Source: Solirubrobacteraceae bacterium
GTDB taxonomy: Bacteria > Actinomycetota > Thermoleophilia > Solirubrobacterales > Solirubrobacteraceae
Length of the DNA: 16,521 nucleotides
Direction: 5' to 3'
Assembly: GCA_019683665.1 (NCBI GenBank)
Contig: JADGIB010000044.1
Coordinates: forward strand, 1-16,521
In this document: piece by piece, positions 1 to 7,812 of the stretch
Layout: every line of letters begins with the position of its first letter
Position numbering within the stretch: position 1 is the first letter of the stretch
Position numbers and translations under genes: made by a program
Notes under the pieces: generated by a model
Databases searched by the model: none
Told to the model about the DNA's origin: nothing
What the model saw: the letters and a program-made list of their open reading frames with translations, nothing else

Positions 1-222
1 CTCCTGCAGCTCGGCGATGACCTGGTCGATCGTCGCCGGCTCGACCCGCCTGCCCTCGAGGTGGCGGCGCACCTCGCTGACCGTGCGGGCGCGCCGCGCC
101 AGGTAGCGGTAGGCGGCGGCGAGCGCCCGCTGCAGGCGCACCTCGGGGTCCGGCGCCGGCGACGGGACCGGGACGTCGACGTCGATGTCGAGGTCGATCG
201 CCGTGAGGTGGAGCCCGCTCAC
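1..222 (-). CDS. recX: RecX regulatory protein, N-terminal part (cut by window edge)
   Basis: RecX binds RecA filaments and limits RecA activity. Only the first 74 codons are present; the gene runs off the left edge. The visible part has an acidic, low-complexity lead (residues about 9-27, rich in Asp, Val and Pro), then the helical RecX start: YRYLARRARTVSEVRRHLEG at about 38-57, followed by a helix ending in IDQVIAELQE. The ARR-x-RT-x-SE-x-RRHL pattern is typical of the first three-helix repeat of RecX. The start chosen is GTG at 222. An ATG overlapping the recA stop at 257 is in another frame and stops after 12 codons, so it is not used. The gap to recA is 34 nt with no strong ribosome binding site, which suggests translation linked to recA. 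Position directly after recA is the usual place for recX. Confidence 0.8.
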   Translation of the reverse strand, partial: MSGLHLTAIDLDIDVDVPVPSPAPDPEVRLQRALAAAYRYLARRARTVSEVRRHLEGRRVEPATIDQVIAELQE

Positions 223-256
223 CGCCGCACCGCCCCGCGGCCGGCGCCACGCCCCA

Positions 257-1342
<1,086 letters not shown>

Positions 1343-1404
1343 CTCAAGCCTTTCCCGTTGATGGACTGGACACATCGTGAGCGTCCCACCGGACGGATCG
1401 CGGG

Positions 1405-1418
1405 GAAACAGGTGTTCG
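1405..1418 (-). promoter_or_regulatory. Probable LexA (SOS) box of recA
   Basis: On the minus strand the sequence reads CGAACACCTGTTTC. The Gram-positive/actinobacterial LexA consensus is CGAAC-N4-GTTYC (established knowledge), and both half-sites match, with only the variable centre differing. It lies 62 nt upstream of the recA ATG, in the non-coding gap after thpR. I could not recognise clear -35/-10 hexamers around it, so the exact promoter is unassigned. Confidence 0.75.
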
Positions 1419-1426
1419 CGTCGGAT

Positions 1427-1440
1427 CCGTCGCGCGACGG
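1427..1440. repeat. Perfect 14-bp palindrome between thpR and recA
   Basis: CCGTCGCGCGACGG is identical to its reverse complement. It begins directly after the thpR stop codon (1441-1443) and lies 8 bp from the LexA box. It could fold as a short hairpin in the thpR mRNA 3' end, but there is no T-run to make it a standard intrinsic terminator, or it may be a protein-binding site. Chance occurrence in GC-rich DNA is possible. Confidence 0.5.
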
Positions 1441-1980
1441 CTACAATGCAGCCCGCTCGAGCGTCTCGTAGCGCGCGGGCCCCCGCCCGAGGTGCGAGCG
1501 CACGAGCGCGACGCCGGTCGCCGCGAACGTCCCGACCGCCCGCGCGGGCGGCGGCGACGCCGCGACGGCGGCCCGCAGCCCCCGGCCCACCGCCCCGCGC
1601 ACGCGCGCGACGGTGACGTGCGGCAGGTACGGCCGGCGGTCGGGCTCGAAGCCGATCGCCCGCGCCAGGCCCGCCGCCAGCGCGCCCTGCAGCGCGGCCA
1701 GCGCCCCGTCGCCGTCCTCGATCCGCACGGCGAGGACGCGCGGGCGCCGCGCCGGCAGCCACACCGCGCCGCCGAGCGCGAGCGCGCGGACCGGCCGCGC
1801 GACCTCGGCCAGCAGCGCGCCGGCCGCGGCCGCCTCGCCCGCGCCGCGCTCCCCCAGGAACGCGAGGGTCAGGTGCAGGGACTCGACGGCGACCGGCCGC
1901 AGCGCCCCGTCGCGCGGCGCCCAGGCCGCCAGCCGCTCCGCCACCGGCCGAGGCAGCTCGGCGGCGACGAAGACGCGCAC
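1441..1980 (-). CDS. thpR: RNA 2',3'-cyclic phosphodiesterase (2'-5' RNA ligase family)
   Basis: Member of the 2H phosphoesterase family (also called LigT), which hydrolyses 2',3'-cyclic phosphate on RNA ends and can join 2'-5' RNA halves. The 179-residue length fits the family. Both catalytic HxTx motifs are present: HLTL at 36-39 (in SLHLTLAFLG) and HVTV at 121-124 (in YLPHVTVARV), about 85 residues apart as expected. The N-terminus MRVFVAAELP is typical. The start is GTG at 1980, one nt after the cinA stop codon, so translation is probably coupled to cinA. The product ends in YETLERAAL, as in many family members. The placement between cinA and recA matches the cinA-ligT-recA operon of Deinococcus. 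The true in-cell substrate is unknown for most members. Confidence 0.9.
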   Translation of the reverse strand: MRVFVAAELPRPVAERLAAWAPRDGALRPVAVESLHLTLAFLGERGAGEAAAAGALLAEVARPVRALALGGAVWLPARRPRVLAVRIEDGDGALAALQGALAAGLARAIGFEPDRRPYLPHVTVARVRGAVGRGLRAAVAASPPPARAVGTFAATGVALVRSHLGRGPARYETLERAAL

Positions 1981-1981
1981 G

Positions 1982-3274
1982 TCAGTCCGACTCCCCCGCC
2001 AGCAGCCGCCGCAGCAGGTGCAGGGCGACGGTCGTCGAGCGGTCGCGCACGTCGGCCCGCGAGCCGGGCAGGCGCACGTGGCGGGTCAGGCGCGCCCCGT
2101 CGTTGCCGGCGACCGAGAGCCACACCGTGCCGACCGGCTTCTCCGGCGTCCCGCCCGTCGGCCCGGCGATCCCGGTCACGCCGATGCCGATCGCGGCCGC
2201 GAGCTGGGTCCGCGCCCCGTCGGCCAGCGCCTCGGCGACCTGGGCCGACACCGCGCCGTGCTCGGCGATGAGCGCCGGGTCCACGCCGGCCAGGCGCGTC
2301 TTCGCCTCGTTGGCGTAGACGACGAGGCCGCCGGGAAAGGTCGCCGACGCGCCGTCGAGCTCGGTCAGGCGGCCCGACAGCAGGCCGCCGGTGCACGACT
2401 CGGCCACCGCCACGGTCAGCTTCCGCGCCCGCAGCTCGGCGGCGACGATCTCGTCGATCGAGCGGCCGTCGTCGGAGAAGAGCGTGTCGGCGTGGCGGGC
2501 GCGGACGACGGTCTCGAAGGCGGCGTAGACGTCGTCGGCATCGGGCTCCCAGCGGGTGACGACCTCGATCTCGCCGCGCCGCAGGCAGGTGGTGATCTCC
2601 AGCCGGTCGAGGTCGACGCCCTCGGCCCGGGCGGCGCGCAGCGTCCCGGCGATCTCCGACTCCGGCAGCCCGAACAGGCGCAGCGTCCTGTGGCGGTACG
2701 TCGTCGCGCCGGCGATCGCGGCCCGGAAGCCCTCGGTCGCGACGGCGGCCGGCCACATCTCCTGCAGCTCGCGCGGCGGGCCGGGCAGCACGACGATCGT
2801 CGGCCCCGACCGGCCCTCGGCGGGCGGGACGACGAGCCCCGGCGCAGTGCCGACCGGGGCGAGGATCTCGGCGCCCCGCGGGACGATCGCCTGCTTGCGG
2901 TTCGCGGCCCGGATCGCCGCCTCGTCGAGGTTCGGCCAGCGCCGGCGCAGCCCGGACAGGATCTCCCAGATGCGGGCCTCGGTCGGCTCGTCGAGGACCA
3001 TCTCGCGGCCCTGGAAGCGCCCGACGATCTCCGCCGTGCGGTCGTCCTCGGTCGGCCCCAGGCCGCCGGTCGTGACGATCAGCGACATGCCGCGGTCGAC
3101 CATGAACCGCAACGCCTCGAGCATGTCCTCGTCACGGTCGCCGACGACGAGCGTGGAGGCGTGGTCGACCCCGAGCTCGCGCAGCCGCTCGCTGACCCAG
3201 CCGCCGTTGCGGTCCAGGACGCGCCCGGTGAGGACCTCCGTCCCGGTGACGACGATCCCGGCGCGCGGCGTCAT
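1982..3274 (-). CDS. cinA: CinA: competence/damage-inducible protein with NMN deamidase domain
   Basis: Two-domain CinA of 430 residues, full length for the family. The N-terminal MoaB/MogA-like domain shows TTGGLGPTEDD at 68-78, the nucleotide-binding signature linked to ADP-ribose pyrophosphatase activity, and LPGPPRELQEMW at about 163-174. The C-terminal PncC domain shows AESCTGG at 291-297 and GVTGIAGPTGG at 365-375, the active-site segments of nicotinamide mononucleotide deamidase. Together they serve NAD(P) by-product clean-up and salvage. ATG at 3274 is chosen because GGGG sits about 9 nt before it; a GTG at 3280 overlapping the preceding stop (GTGA) is the alternative and adds two residues. 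The gene is tightly packed between the RodZ-like gene (2-nt gap) and thpR (1-nt gap), indicating one operon. Confidence 0.95.
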   Translation of the reverse strand: MTPRAGIVVTGTEVLTGRVLDRNGGWVSERLRELGVDHASTLVVGDRDEDMLEALRFMVDRGMSLIVTTGGLGPTEDDRTAEIVGRFQGREMVLDEPTEARIWEILSGLRRRWPNLDEAAIRAANRKQAIVPRGAEILAPVGTAPGLVVPPAEGRSGPTIVVLPGPPRELQEMWPAAVATEGFRAAIAGATTYRHRTLRLFGLPESEIAGTLRAARAEGVDLDRLEITTCLRRGEIEVVTRWEPDADDVYAAFETVVRARHADTLFSDDGRSIDEIVAAELRARKLTVAVAESCTGGLLSGRLTELDGASATFPGGLVVYANEAKTRLAGVDPALIAEHGAVSAQVAEALADGARTQLAAAIGIGVTGIAGPTGGTPEKPVGTVWLSVAGNDGARLTRHVRLPGSRADVRDRSTTVALHLLRRLLAGESD

Positions 3275-3276
3275 CG

Positions 3277-4059
3277 TCACGCCCCGCAGGTCGGGCGGCG
3301 CTCCTCCGACAGCTCGGTGCGCCCGCGCGCGGTGAACCGGTAGCCGAGCGGCTGCGACGAGTCGGGCACGTCGAAGTCGCGGCCGTTGACGCGGATGATC
3401 GCGGCCCCGTTGCCGAGCGTCACGTCGAAGCGGCGGGCGCGGAAGACCTCGGTGTCCTGCCCGGCCTCGAGCACCTGCTGGTTGACGACCGGCTCGCCGT
3501 CGGCCTCGAGGCAGACGTACACGGCCCCCTGCGGGATGATCTGCAGCCGGATCCGCCGCGGGCGCCGCCGCTCGCGCTCCTGCTCGCCGGCCGCCGTCCG
3601 CTCGCCGCGCTCCTCCTGCGGGGTCGTCGGCGTCGTGGCGACCGTCGTCGTCGCGGCCTCGCCGCCGCCGTCGCCGTCGTCGCCGCCGCGGGTGCCGAGG
3701 TACCAGAACGCGCCGAGCGCGATGACGACGACGGCGAGGACGATCCAGCCGCGCCCGAAGCGGCCGCGCGGCTCGCGCAGCCGCGACCCGGGCGGGGCGA
3801 TCGGCTGCAGCTCGACGTCGCTGAGGCGCTCGTGCTGGAGCTTGTACTCCTCGACGAGCCGCTTGCCGTCGAGGTGCAGCGCGTCGGCGTAGGTGCGCAG
3901 GAAGCTCTTGACGTACGTGGGACCGGGCAGCAGGTCCCACTCCTCGTTCTCGAGCGCCCGCAGGTACTTGGCGCGGATCTTCGTCTGCGCCTCGATCTCC
4001 GAGATGTCGATGCGGGCGCGCATCCGCGCTTCCCGCAGCGTGGCCCCGATCTCCGCCAT
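3277..4059 (-). CDS. RodZ-like helix-turn-helix membrane protein
   Basis: Single-pass membrane protein of 260 residues with the RodZ layout. Residues about 3-75 form the HTH_25-type domain (IGATLREARMRARIDISEIE, then TKIRAKYLRALENEEWDLLPGPTYVKSFLRTYA region). A Gly/Arg-rich stretch leads to one transmembrane helix at about 105-122 (WIVLAVVVIALGAFWYLG). A low-complexity Gly/Asp, Thr/Pro and Glu/Arg linker (123-170) is followed by a beta-rich extracytoplasmic domain resembling DUF4115 (171-250). Cys183 and Cys258 lie on the outer side and could pair. In rods RodZ links MreB to the wall machinery; whether this organism has MreB cannot be seen here. The start at 4059 follows the ftsK stop by 12 nt without an obvious ribosome binding site, suggesting coupling. 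Actinobacterial relatives next to ftsK/cinA/recA are often labelled simply HTH protein. Confidence 0.85.
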   Translation of the reverse strand: MAEIGATLREARMRARIDISEIEAQTKIRAKYLRALENEEWDLLPGPTYVKSFLRTYADALHLDGKRLVEEYKLQHERLSDVELQPIAPPGSRLREPRGRFGRGWIVLAVVVIALGAFWYLGTRGGDDGDGGGEAATTTVATTPTTPQEERGERTAAGEQERERRRPRRIRLQIIPQGAVYVCLEADGEPVVNQQVLEAGQDTEVFRARRFDVTLGNGAAIIRVNGRDFDVPDSSQPLGYRFTARGRTELSEERRPTCGA

Positions 4060-4071
4060 CGGCCGTGGAGG

Positions 4072-6600
4072 CTACTCGTCGTCGGGCACGGGGACGGGGT
4101 CCTTCGCGGGCGGCGCGCCGCCGGACGCGCCTTCGCGCATCGCGGCGATGAAGCGCTCGGCGTCGGCGGGGCCGACGAGCACCTGGCGCGGCTTGGAGCC
4201 CTCGTAGCCGGAGATCACGCCGCGCCGCTCGAGCATGTCGATCAGGCGCCCCGCGCGCGTGTACCCGAGCCGGAGGCGCCGCTGCAGCATCGAGGTCGAC
4301 GCGGTGCCCATCTCGGCGACCAGGCGGATGGCGTCCTCGAGCAGCGGATCCTCGTCGGGGTCGAACTCGTCGCGCTCGGGCGTCTCCTCGGCCGCCTCGT
4401 CCTCGACCTCCTCGAGCAGGTCCTCGCGCATCTCCGGCTCGCCCTGGCGGCGCCAGAACTCGGTGATCGCCTCGATCTGCGGCTCGTCGATGAACGCGCC
4501 CTGGATGCGCTGCAGCCGCGAGGAGCCGACCGGCGAGAAGAGCATGTCGCCCTTGCCGAGCAGCGACTCGGCGCCGTTCTGGTCGAGGATGACCCGGGAG
4601 TCGGTCTGCGAGCTCACGGCGAAGGCGATCCGCGACGGGACGTTCGCCTTGATCATGCCGGTGATGACGTCGACGCGCGGCGACTGCGTCGCGAGGACGA
4701 GGTGGATGCCGACCGCGCGCGCCTTCTGGGCGAGGCGGATGATCGAGTCCTCGACGTCGGCCGGCGCGACCATCATGAGGTCGGCGAGCTCGTCGATGAC
4801 GCACAGGATGTACGGCAGCGGCTGCTCGCCGCGCTCCTCGCGCCGCCGGTTCAGCTCGGGGAGGTTGCGCGTCTTGGCCAGCGACATCGTCGCGTAGCGG
4901 TCCTCCATCTCCTTGACGAGGTTCTGGAGCGCGTTGGCGGCGACGCGCGGGTGCGTGATCACCGGCGTCAGCAGGTGCGGGATGCCCTCGTAGTGGTTGA
5001 GCTCGACCTGCTTGGGGTCGACGAGGACGAGGCGGACCTCATGCGGCGTCGCGTTGAGCAGGATCGACGACAGCATCGCGTTCACGCAGCCGGACTTGCC
5101 GGCGCCGGTCGTGCCGGCCACGAGCAGGTGCGGCATCTTCGCCAGGTCGGCGCCGATCGCGCGCCCGGCGACGTCCTTGCCCAGCCAGACGGTGAGCGGC
5201 GACCAGTCGGCGGGCCGCTCGCCCATGACGTCGCCGAGGCGGACGATGCGCCGCTGCTCGTTGGGCACCTCGACGCCGACCGCGGTCTTGCCCGGGATCG
5301 GGGCGAGGATGCGGATCTCGGTGGCGGCGAGCGCGTAGGCGAGGTCGTCCTTGAGGTTGGCGACCTTGCTCATCTTCACGCCCGGCGCCAGGCGCACCTC
5401 GTAGCGGGTGATGTGCGGGCCGGCGACGGTGCCGACGACCTTCGCCTCGATCCCGAAGTGGCCGAGCGCCTCGATGAGCGCGCGGGCCGTCTTCTCCTGG
5501 CCGGCGGTGTCGGGCCGGACCTGGTCGGGCGAGGAGCGCGTCAGCAGCGACGGGCTCGGGCGGCGCCAGACGAAGTCGGGGCTGTCGGTGACCGAGGCGC
5601 GGTAGCGGCCCTGCGGCGTGAGGTCCTCGGGGCCGACCTCGATCGCGGTCGCGCCGGCGGGCGGCTCGGGCTCGTCCTCGGCGACGTCCGCGACGTCGAG
5701 CGCGCCGCCGGGCTCCGCCTCGGCCTCCGGCTCGGGGAGCCCGGGGTCGGCGAACGGGTCCGGCTCGGGCGCCTCGGGCTCGGCCGGCTCGTCGAAGAAC
5801 GACCGCTCGGCGACCGGGTCGGCGGCGTCGGCGTCGGCCGCCGGCGCCGCCTGCTCGTCGAAGACGTCGGCGAAGCGCTCCTGGAGGTCCTCGACCCGGC
5901 GCTTGGCGCCGCGGCGGACGATCGGCTCGCCGTCGTCGGGCTCGGGGACGGTGAGCCGGCGCGAGCTCGTCGCGCCCTCGCCGCGGCGCCGCTTGGCCGG
6001 CGGGCGGGCGGCGCGCAGCGAGCGGGTCGTGTCGGCGACCTGGCTGGAGGTGGCCTTCAGCACCCCGGCGACCGACGCGCCGGTGAGCAGCAGGACGGCG
6101 GCGACGAGGAGGAAGAGCGCGGCGATGTGGCTGCCGACCGTGCCGACGAGCGTGTGCGTGACCTCGTAGATCGCCTCGCCGAGGCCGCCGCCGCGGGCCT
6201 TGATCCAGTCGGGGTCCCAGGAGACGGCCGAGCCGCCCGGCCCGAGGCCGAGCGTGCCGGCGGCGAGCGCGAGCGTCAGCCCGGCGAGCAGGCAGACCGC
6301 GCCGGACCGAAAGGGCCGCACGGCGGGCAGGACCGGGCGCAGGATGAGGATGGCGCCGGCGACGACGGCCGCGGGCGGCGCGACGTAGCGGACCGTCCCG
6401 ACCGCCAGCGCGAGGCCCTCGACGAGCGCCTCGCCCATCTTGCCGCCCTGCCAGTCGCCGTAGAGCAGGAACGCGAGGAAGACGCCCAGGGCGATGAGGC
6501 CCAGGCCGAGGAGGTCGAGCTGGCGCTGCTCGAGCAGCGGCTTGCGGGCAGGCGAGCGCCGCGCGCGGGTGCGCGGCTTCGGCTTCTTCTTGGCGGCCAT
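4072..6600 (-). CDS. ftsK: FtsK/SpoIIIE DNA translocase
   Basis: Membrane-anchored hexameric motor that pumps DNA through the closing septum and helps resolve chromosome dimers. The 842-residue product has a basic N-terminus (KKKPKPRTRARR), four hydrophobic segments at about 28-48, 72-94, 101-120 and 158-181, and an acidic Pro/Glu/Ala-rich linker (about 240-320). The motor domain follows, with Walker A GTTGAGKS at 496-503, VLVDPKQVELNHYEGIPHL at about 525-543 and Walker B VIDELADL at 601-608. The C-terminal winged-helix gamma domain (about 752-810; DAIRLVAEMGTASTSMLQRR) reads polar DNA motifs. ATG at 6600 is chosen for GAGG 8 nt upstream and because the frame further upstream does not resemble FtsK. 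It heads the minus-strand block; the next gene starts 12 nt after its stop. Confidence 0.97.
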   Translation of the reverse strand: MAAKKKPKPRTRARRSPARKPLLEQRQLDLLGLGLIALGVFLAFLLYGDWQGGKMGEALVEGLALAVGTVRYVAPPAAVVAGAILILRPVLPAVRPFRSGAVCLLAGLTLALAAGTLGLGPGGSAVSWDPDWIKARGGGLGEAIYEVTHTLVGTVGSHIAALFLLVAAVLLLTGASVAGVLKATSSQVADTTRSLRAARPPAKRRRGEGATSSRRLTVPEPDDGEPIVRRGAKRRVEDLQERFADVFDEQAAPAADADAADPVAERSFFDEPAEPEAPEPDPFADPGLPEPEAEAEPGGALDVADVAEDEPEPPAGATAIEVGPEDLTPQGRYRASVTDSPDFVWRRPSPSLLTRSSPDQVRPDTAGQEKTARALIEALGHFGIEAKVVGTVAGPHITRYEVRLAPGVKMSKVANLKDDLAYALAATEIRILAPIPGKTAVGVEVPNEQRRIVRLGDVMGERPADWSPLTVWLGKDVAGRAIGADLAKMPHLLVAGTTGAGKSGCVNAMLSSILLNATPHEVRLVLVDPKQVELNHYEGIPHLLTPVITHPRVAANALQNLVKEMEDRYATMSLAKTRNLPELNRRREERGEQPLPYILCVIDELADLMMVAPADVEDSIIRLAQKARAVGIHLVLATQSPRVDVITGMIKANVPSRIAFAVSSQTDSRVILDQNGAESLLGKGDMLFSPVGSSRLQRIQGAFIDEPQIEAITEFWRRQGEPEMREDLLEEVEDEAAEETPERDEFDPDEDPLLEDAIRLVAEMGTASTSMLQRRLRLGYTRAGRLIDMLERRGVISGYEGSKPRQVLVGPADAERFIAAMREGASGGAPPAKDPVPVPDDE

Positions 6601-6641
6601 CGGGCCGCCTCTTCGACGCGCGCGCCCGTTCCCCTCCGGCC

Positions 6642-6668
6642 CGCGCGCTCCCCGGCAGGGTGCGCGCG
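6642..6668. repeat. Inverted repeat in the ftsK / secreted-protein divergent gap
   Basis: Seven complementary bases (CGCGCGC at 6642-6648 with GCGCGCG at 6662-6668), a T-T mismatch, three more pairs (6650-6652 with 6658-6660) and a 5-nt loop. It sits in the 92-nt gap between two divergent genes. There is no T-run on either side, so it is not a classic terminator; it may be an mRNA leader hairpin or an operator, or chance in GC-rich DNA. No convincing -10 hexamer was seen in this gap. Confidence 0.4.
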
Positions 6669-6682
6669 AGGACATCCGTCCC

Positions 6683-6690
6683 GGGAGGAG
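6683..6690 (+). promoter_or_regulatory. Ribosome binding site of the small secreted protein
   Basis: GGGAGGAG is the strongest Shine-Dalgarno sequence in the window and lies 2-4 nt before the ATG at 6693. It fixes that ATG as the start over the in-frame GTG at 6660. Confidence 0.7.
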
Positions 6691-6692
6691 CC

Positions 6693-7067
6693 ATGACCCG
6701 TCCGACGCTCGCGCTCGCGGTCGTGCTCGCGCTCGCGACCGCCGTCCCCGCCGCCGCGCAGGAGCCCGACCCGGCGCTGCCCGCCGAGATCGACCGGCTC
6801 GCCGAGGCCCAGATCGCCTCCAGCGGGTTCCCCGGCCTCGTCGTCGGGATCGACACGCCCGACCGGGGCCGCCGCCTGCGCGCCTACGGCCTGGAGATCC
6901 CGGGCTACAACGCGATCGTCCTCCACAGCCCGCAGCGGCGCGCGTCGATCGTCGTCCTCGGCACCACGGCGCCGGCCATCGACCAGTCGCCGCAGCACCA
7001 GGACGCGACGCCGGTCGCGGACCTCGCGCTGAGGCTGTTCGCCGCGCTCGACGGGGAGGGCCGGTGA
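6693..7067 (+). CDS. Small secreted protein, apparent remnant of a beta-lactamase/PBP-like hydrolase
   Basis: A 124-residue protein with a clear Sec signal peptide (MTRPTLALAVVLALATAVPAAAQ, cleavage probably near residue 22). The mature part begins IDRLAEAQIASSGFPGLVVGIDTPDRG (residues 33-59 in outline), which reads like the first helix and strand of class C beta-lactamase/D-Ala-D-Ala carboxypeptidase-like enzymes. It then jumps to YGLEI (65-69) and PGYNAIVLHSPQRRASIVVLG (70-90), which read like the C-terminal strands after the usual GHxGxxPGYN element. The SxxK nucleophile, YxN and HxG/KTG motifs are all absent, so hydrolase activity is not expected. Codon use matches the neighbours and the ribosome binding site is strong, so it may still be expressed. 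The family link is by eye only. It could instead be an unrelated small secreted protein. Confidence 0.6.
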   Translation: MTRPTLALAVVLALATAVPAAAQEPDPALPAEIDRLAEAQIASSGFPGLVVGIDTPDRGRRLRAYGLEIPGYNAIVLHSPQRRASIVVLGTTAPAIDQSPQHQDATPVADLALRLFAALDGEGR

Positions 7068-7070
7068 TCG

Positions 7071-7100
7071 TTGCCTGTCGTTTAGGTCCGCCCGTAGGCT
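7071..7100 (+). promoter_or_regulatory. Promoter of the two-component operon
   Basis: A -35 TTGCCT (7071-7076) and a -10 TAGGCT (7095-7100, TANNNT type) are separated by 18 nt. The expected transcript start falls 7-8 nt downstream, on or beside the GTG at 7108, so the mRNA would have no leader. Confidence 0.55.
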
Positions 7101-7107
7101 GGCCGCC

Positions 7108-7812
7108 GTGGAGGGACGTACGCTGAGCACCATGGAAGGTCGCTCCCCCCGCGTGCTCGTCGTCGAGGACGACGAGGACATCGCGCTCGCGCTGCAGCGG
7201 TCGCTGCGCCTCGAGGGCTACGACGTCCGCATCTCCCGCGACGGACAGGCGGCGCTGGAGGACGTGCGCCAGTTCCTGCCCGACCTCGTGCTCCTCGACC
7301 TCGGCCTGCCGAAGGTGGACGGGATCGAGGTCGCCAAGCGCATCCGCGCCGACGGCGACGTCCCGATCCTCATGCTCACCGCCCGCGACGCGCTGGAGTC
7401 GCGCGTCGAGGGGCTCGACTCGGGCGCCGACGACTACCTCGTCAAGCCGTTCGAGCGCCAGGAGCTGCTGGCCCGGATGCGCGCGCTGCTGCGCCGCCGG
7501 CCGCCGCGCGGCGAGGCGAACCTCGTCGTCGGCGACCTGACGCTCAACCCCGACACGCACGAGGTGCGCCGCGGGGACCGCGACATCGAGCTGACCCAGC
7601 GCGAGTTCGAGCTGCTGGAGTTCCTCATGCGCAACGAGCGCATCGTCGTCTCCCGCCAGCGCCTCCTCGACGAGGTGTGGGGCTACGACCCGTTCTCGAC
7701 GACGAACACGATCGAGGTGTTCGTCTCCAACCTGCGCCGCAAGCTCGAGGCGGGCGGCGAGCCCCGGCTGCTGCACACGATCCGCGGAGCGGGGTACGTG
7801 CTGCGTGCTTGA
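7108..7812 (+). CDS. OmpR/PhoB-type response regulator
   Basis: DNA-binding half of a two-component system. In the 234-residue form, the receiver domain spans about 15-130: acidic pair in VVEDDED (18-24), phospho-acceptor Asp64 in VLLDLGLP, Thr91 in LMLTARD and Lys113 in LVKPF. A winged-helix output domain follows (about 138-233) with ELTQREFELLEFLM and the VFVSNLRRKLEAGG recognition helix, ending HTIRGAGYVLRA. Two starts are possible. GTG at 7108 lies where the promoter at 7071-7100 would start transcription (leaderless). ATG at 7132 gives 226 residues and a more usual N-terminus, but its only GGAGGG is 16 nt away. I favour 7108 modestly. The 3' end overlaps the kinase gene by 8 nt. MprA-like in form; the signal is not known. 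Confidence 0.93.
   Translation: MEGRTLSTMEGRSPRVLVVEDDEDIALALQRSLRLEGYDVRISRDGQAALEDVRQFLPDLVLLDLGLPKVDGIEVAKRIRADGDVPILMLTARDALESRVEGLDSGADDYLVKPFERQELLARMRALLRRRPPRGEANLVVGDLTLNPDTHEVRRGDRDIELTQREFELLEFLMRNERIVVSRQRLLDEVWGYDPFSTTNTIEVFVSNLRRKLEAGGEPRLLHTIRGAGYVLRA

Noticed and set aside
165..205. GTCGA-like tandem pattern near the start of recX
   Set aside because: It is explained by an acidic Asp/Val codon run in the RecX N-terminus and is imperfect; not a separate repeat element.
1441..1450. TACAAT on the plus strand as a -10 promoter element
   Set aside because: It points into thpR antisense with no plus-strand gene downstream and lies within the thpR stop region.
1343..1762. Extended N-terminus of recA reaching to 1762
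   Set aside because: It runs through the intergenic region and thpR, is unlike RecA, and the ribosome binding site before 1342 fits.
3832..6696. Very long open frame on the plus strand, antisense to ftsK
   Set aside because: Its protein is a low-complexity mix of Arg, Ala, Leu, Asp and Val, typical of the complement of GC-rich coding DNA. ftsK on the other strand has all its motifs.
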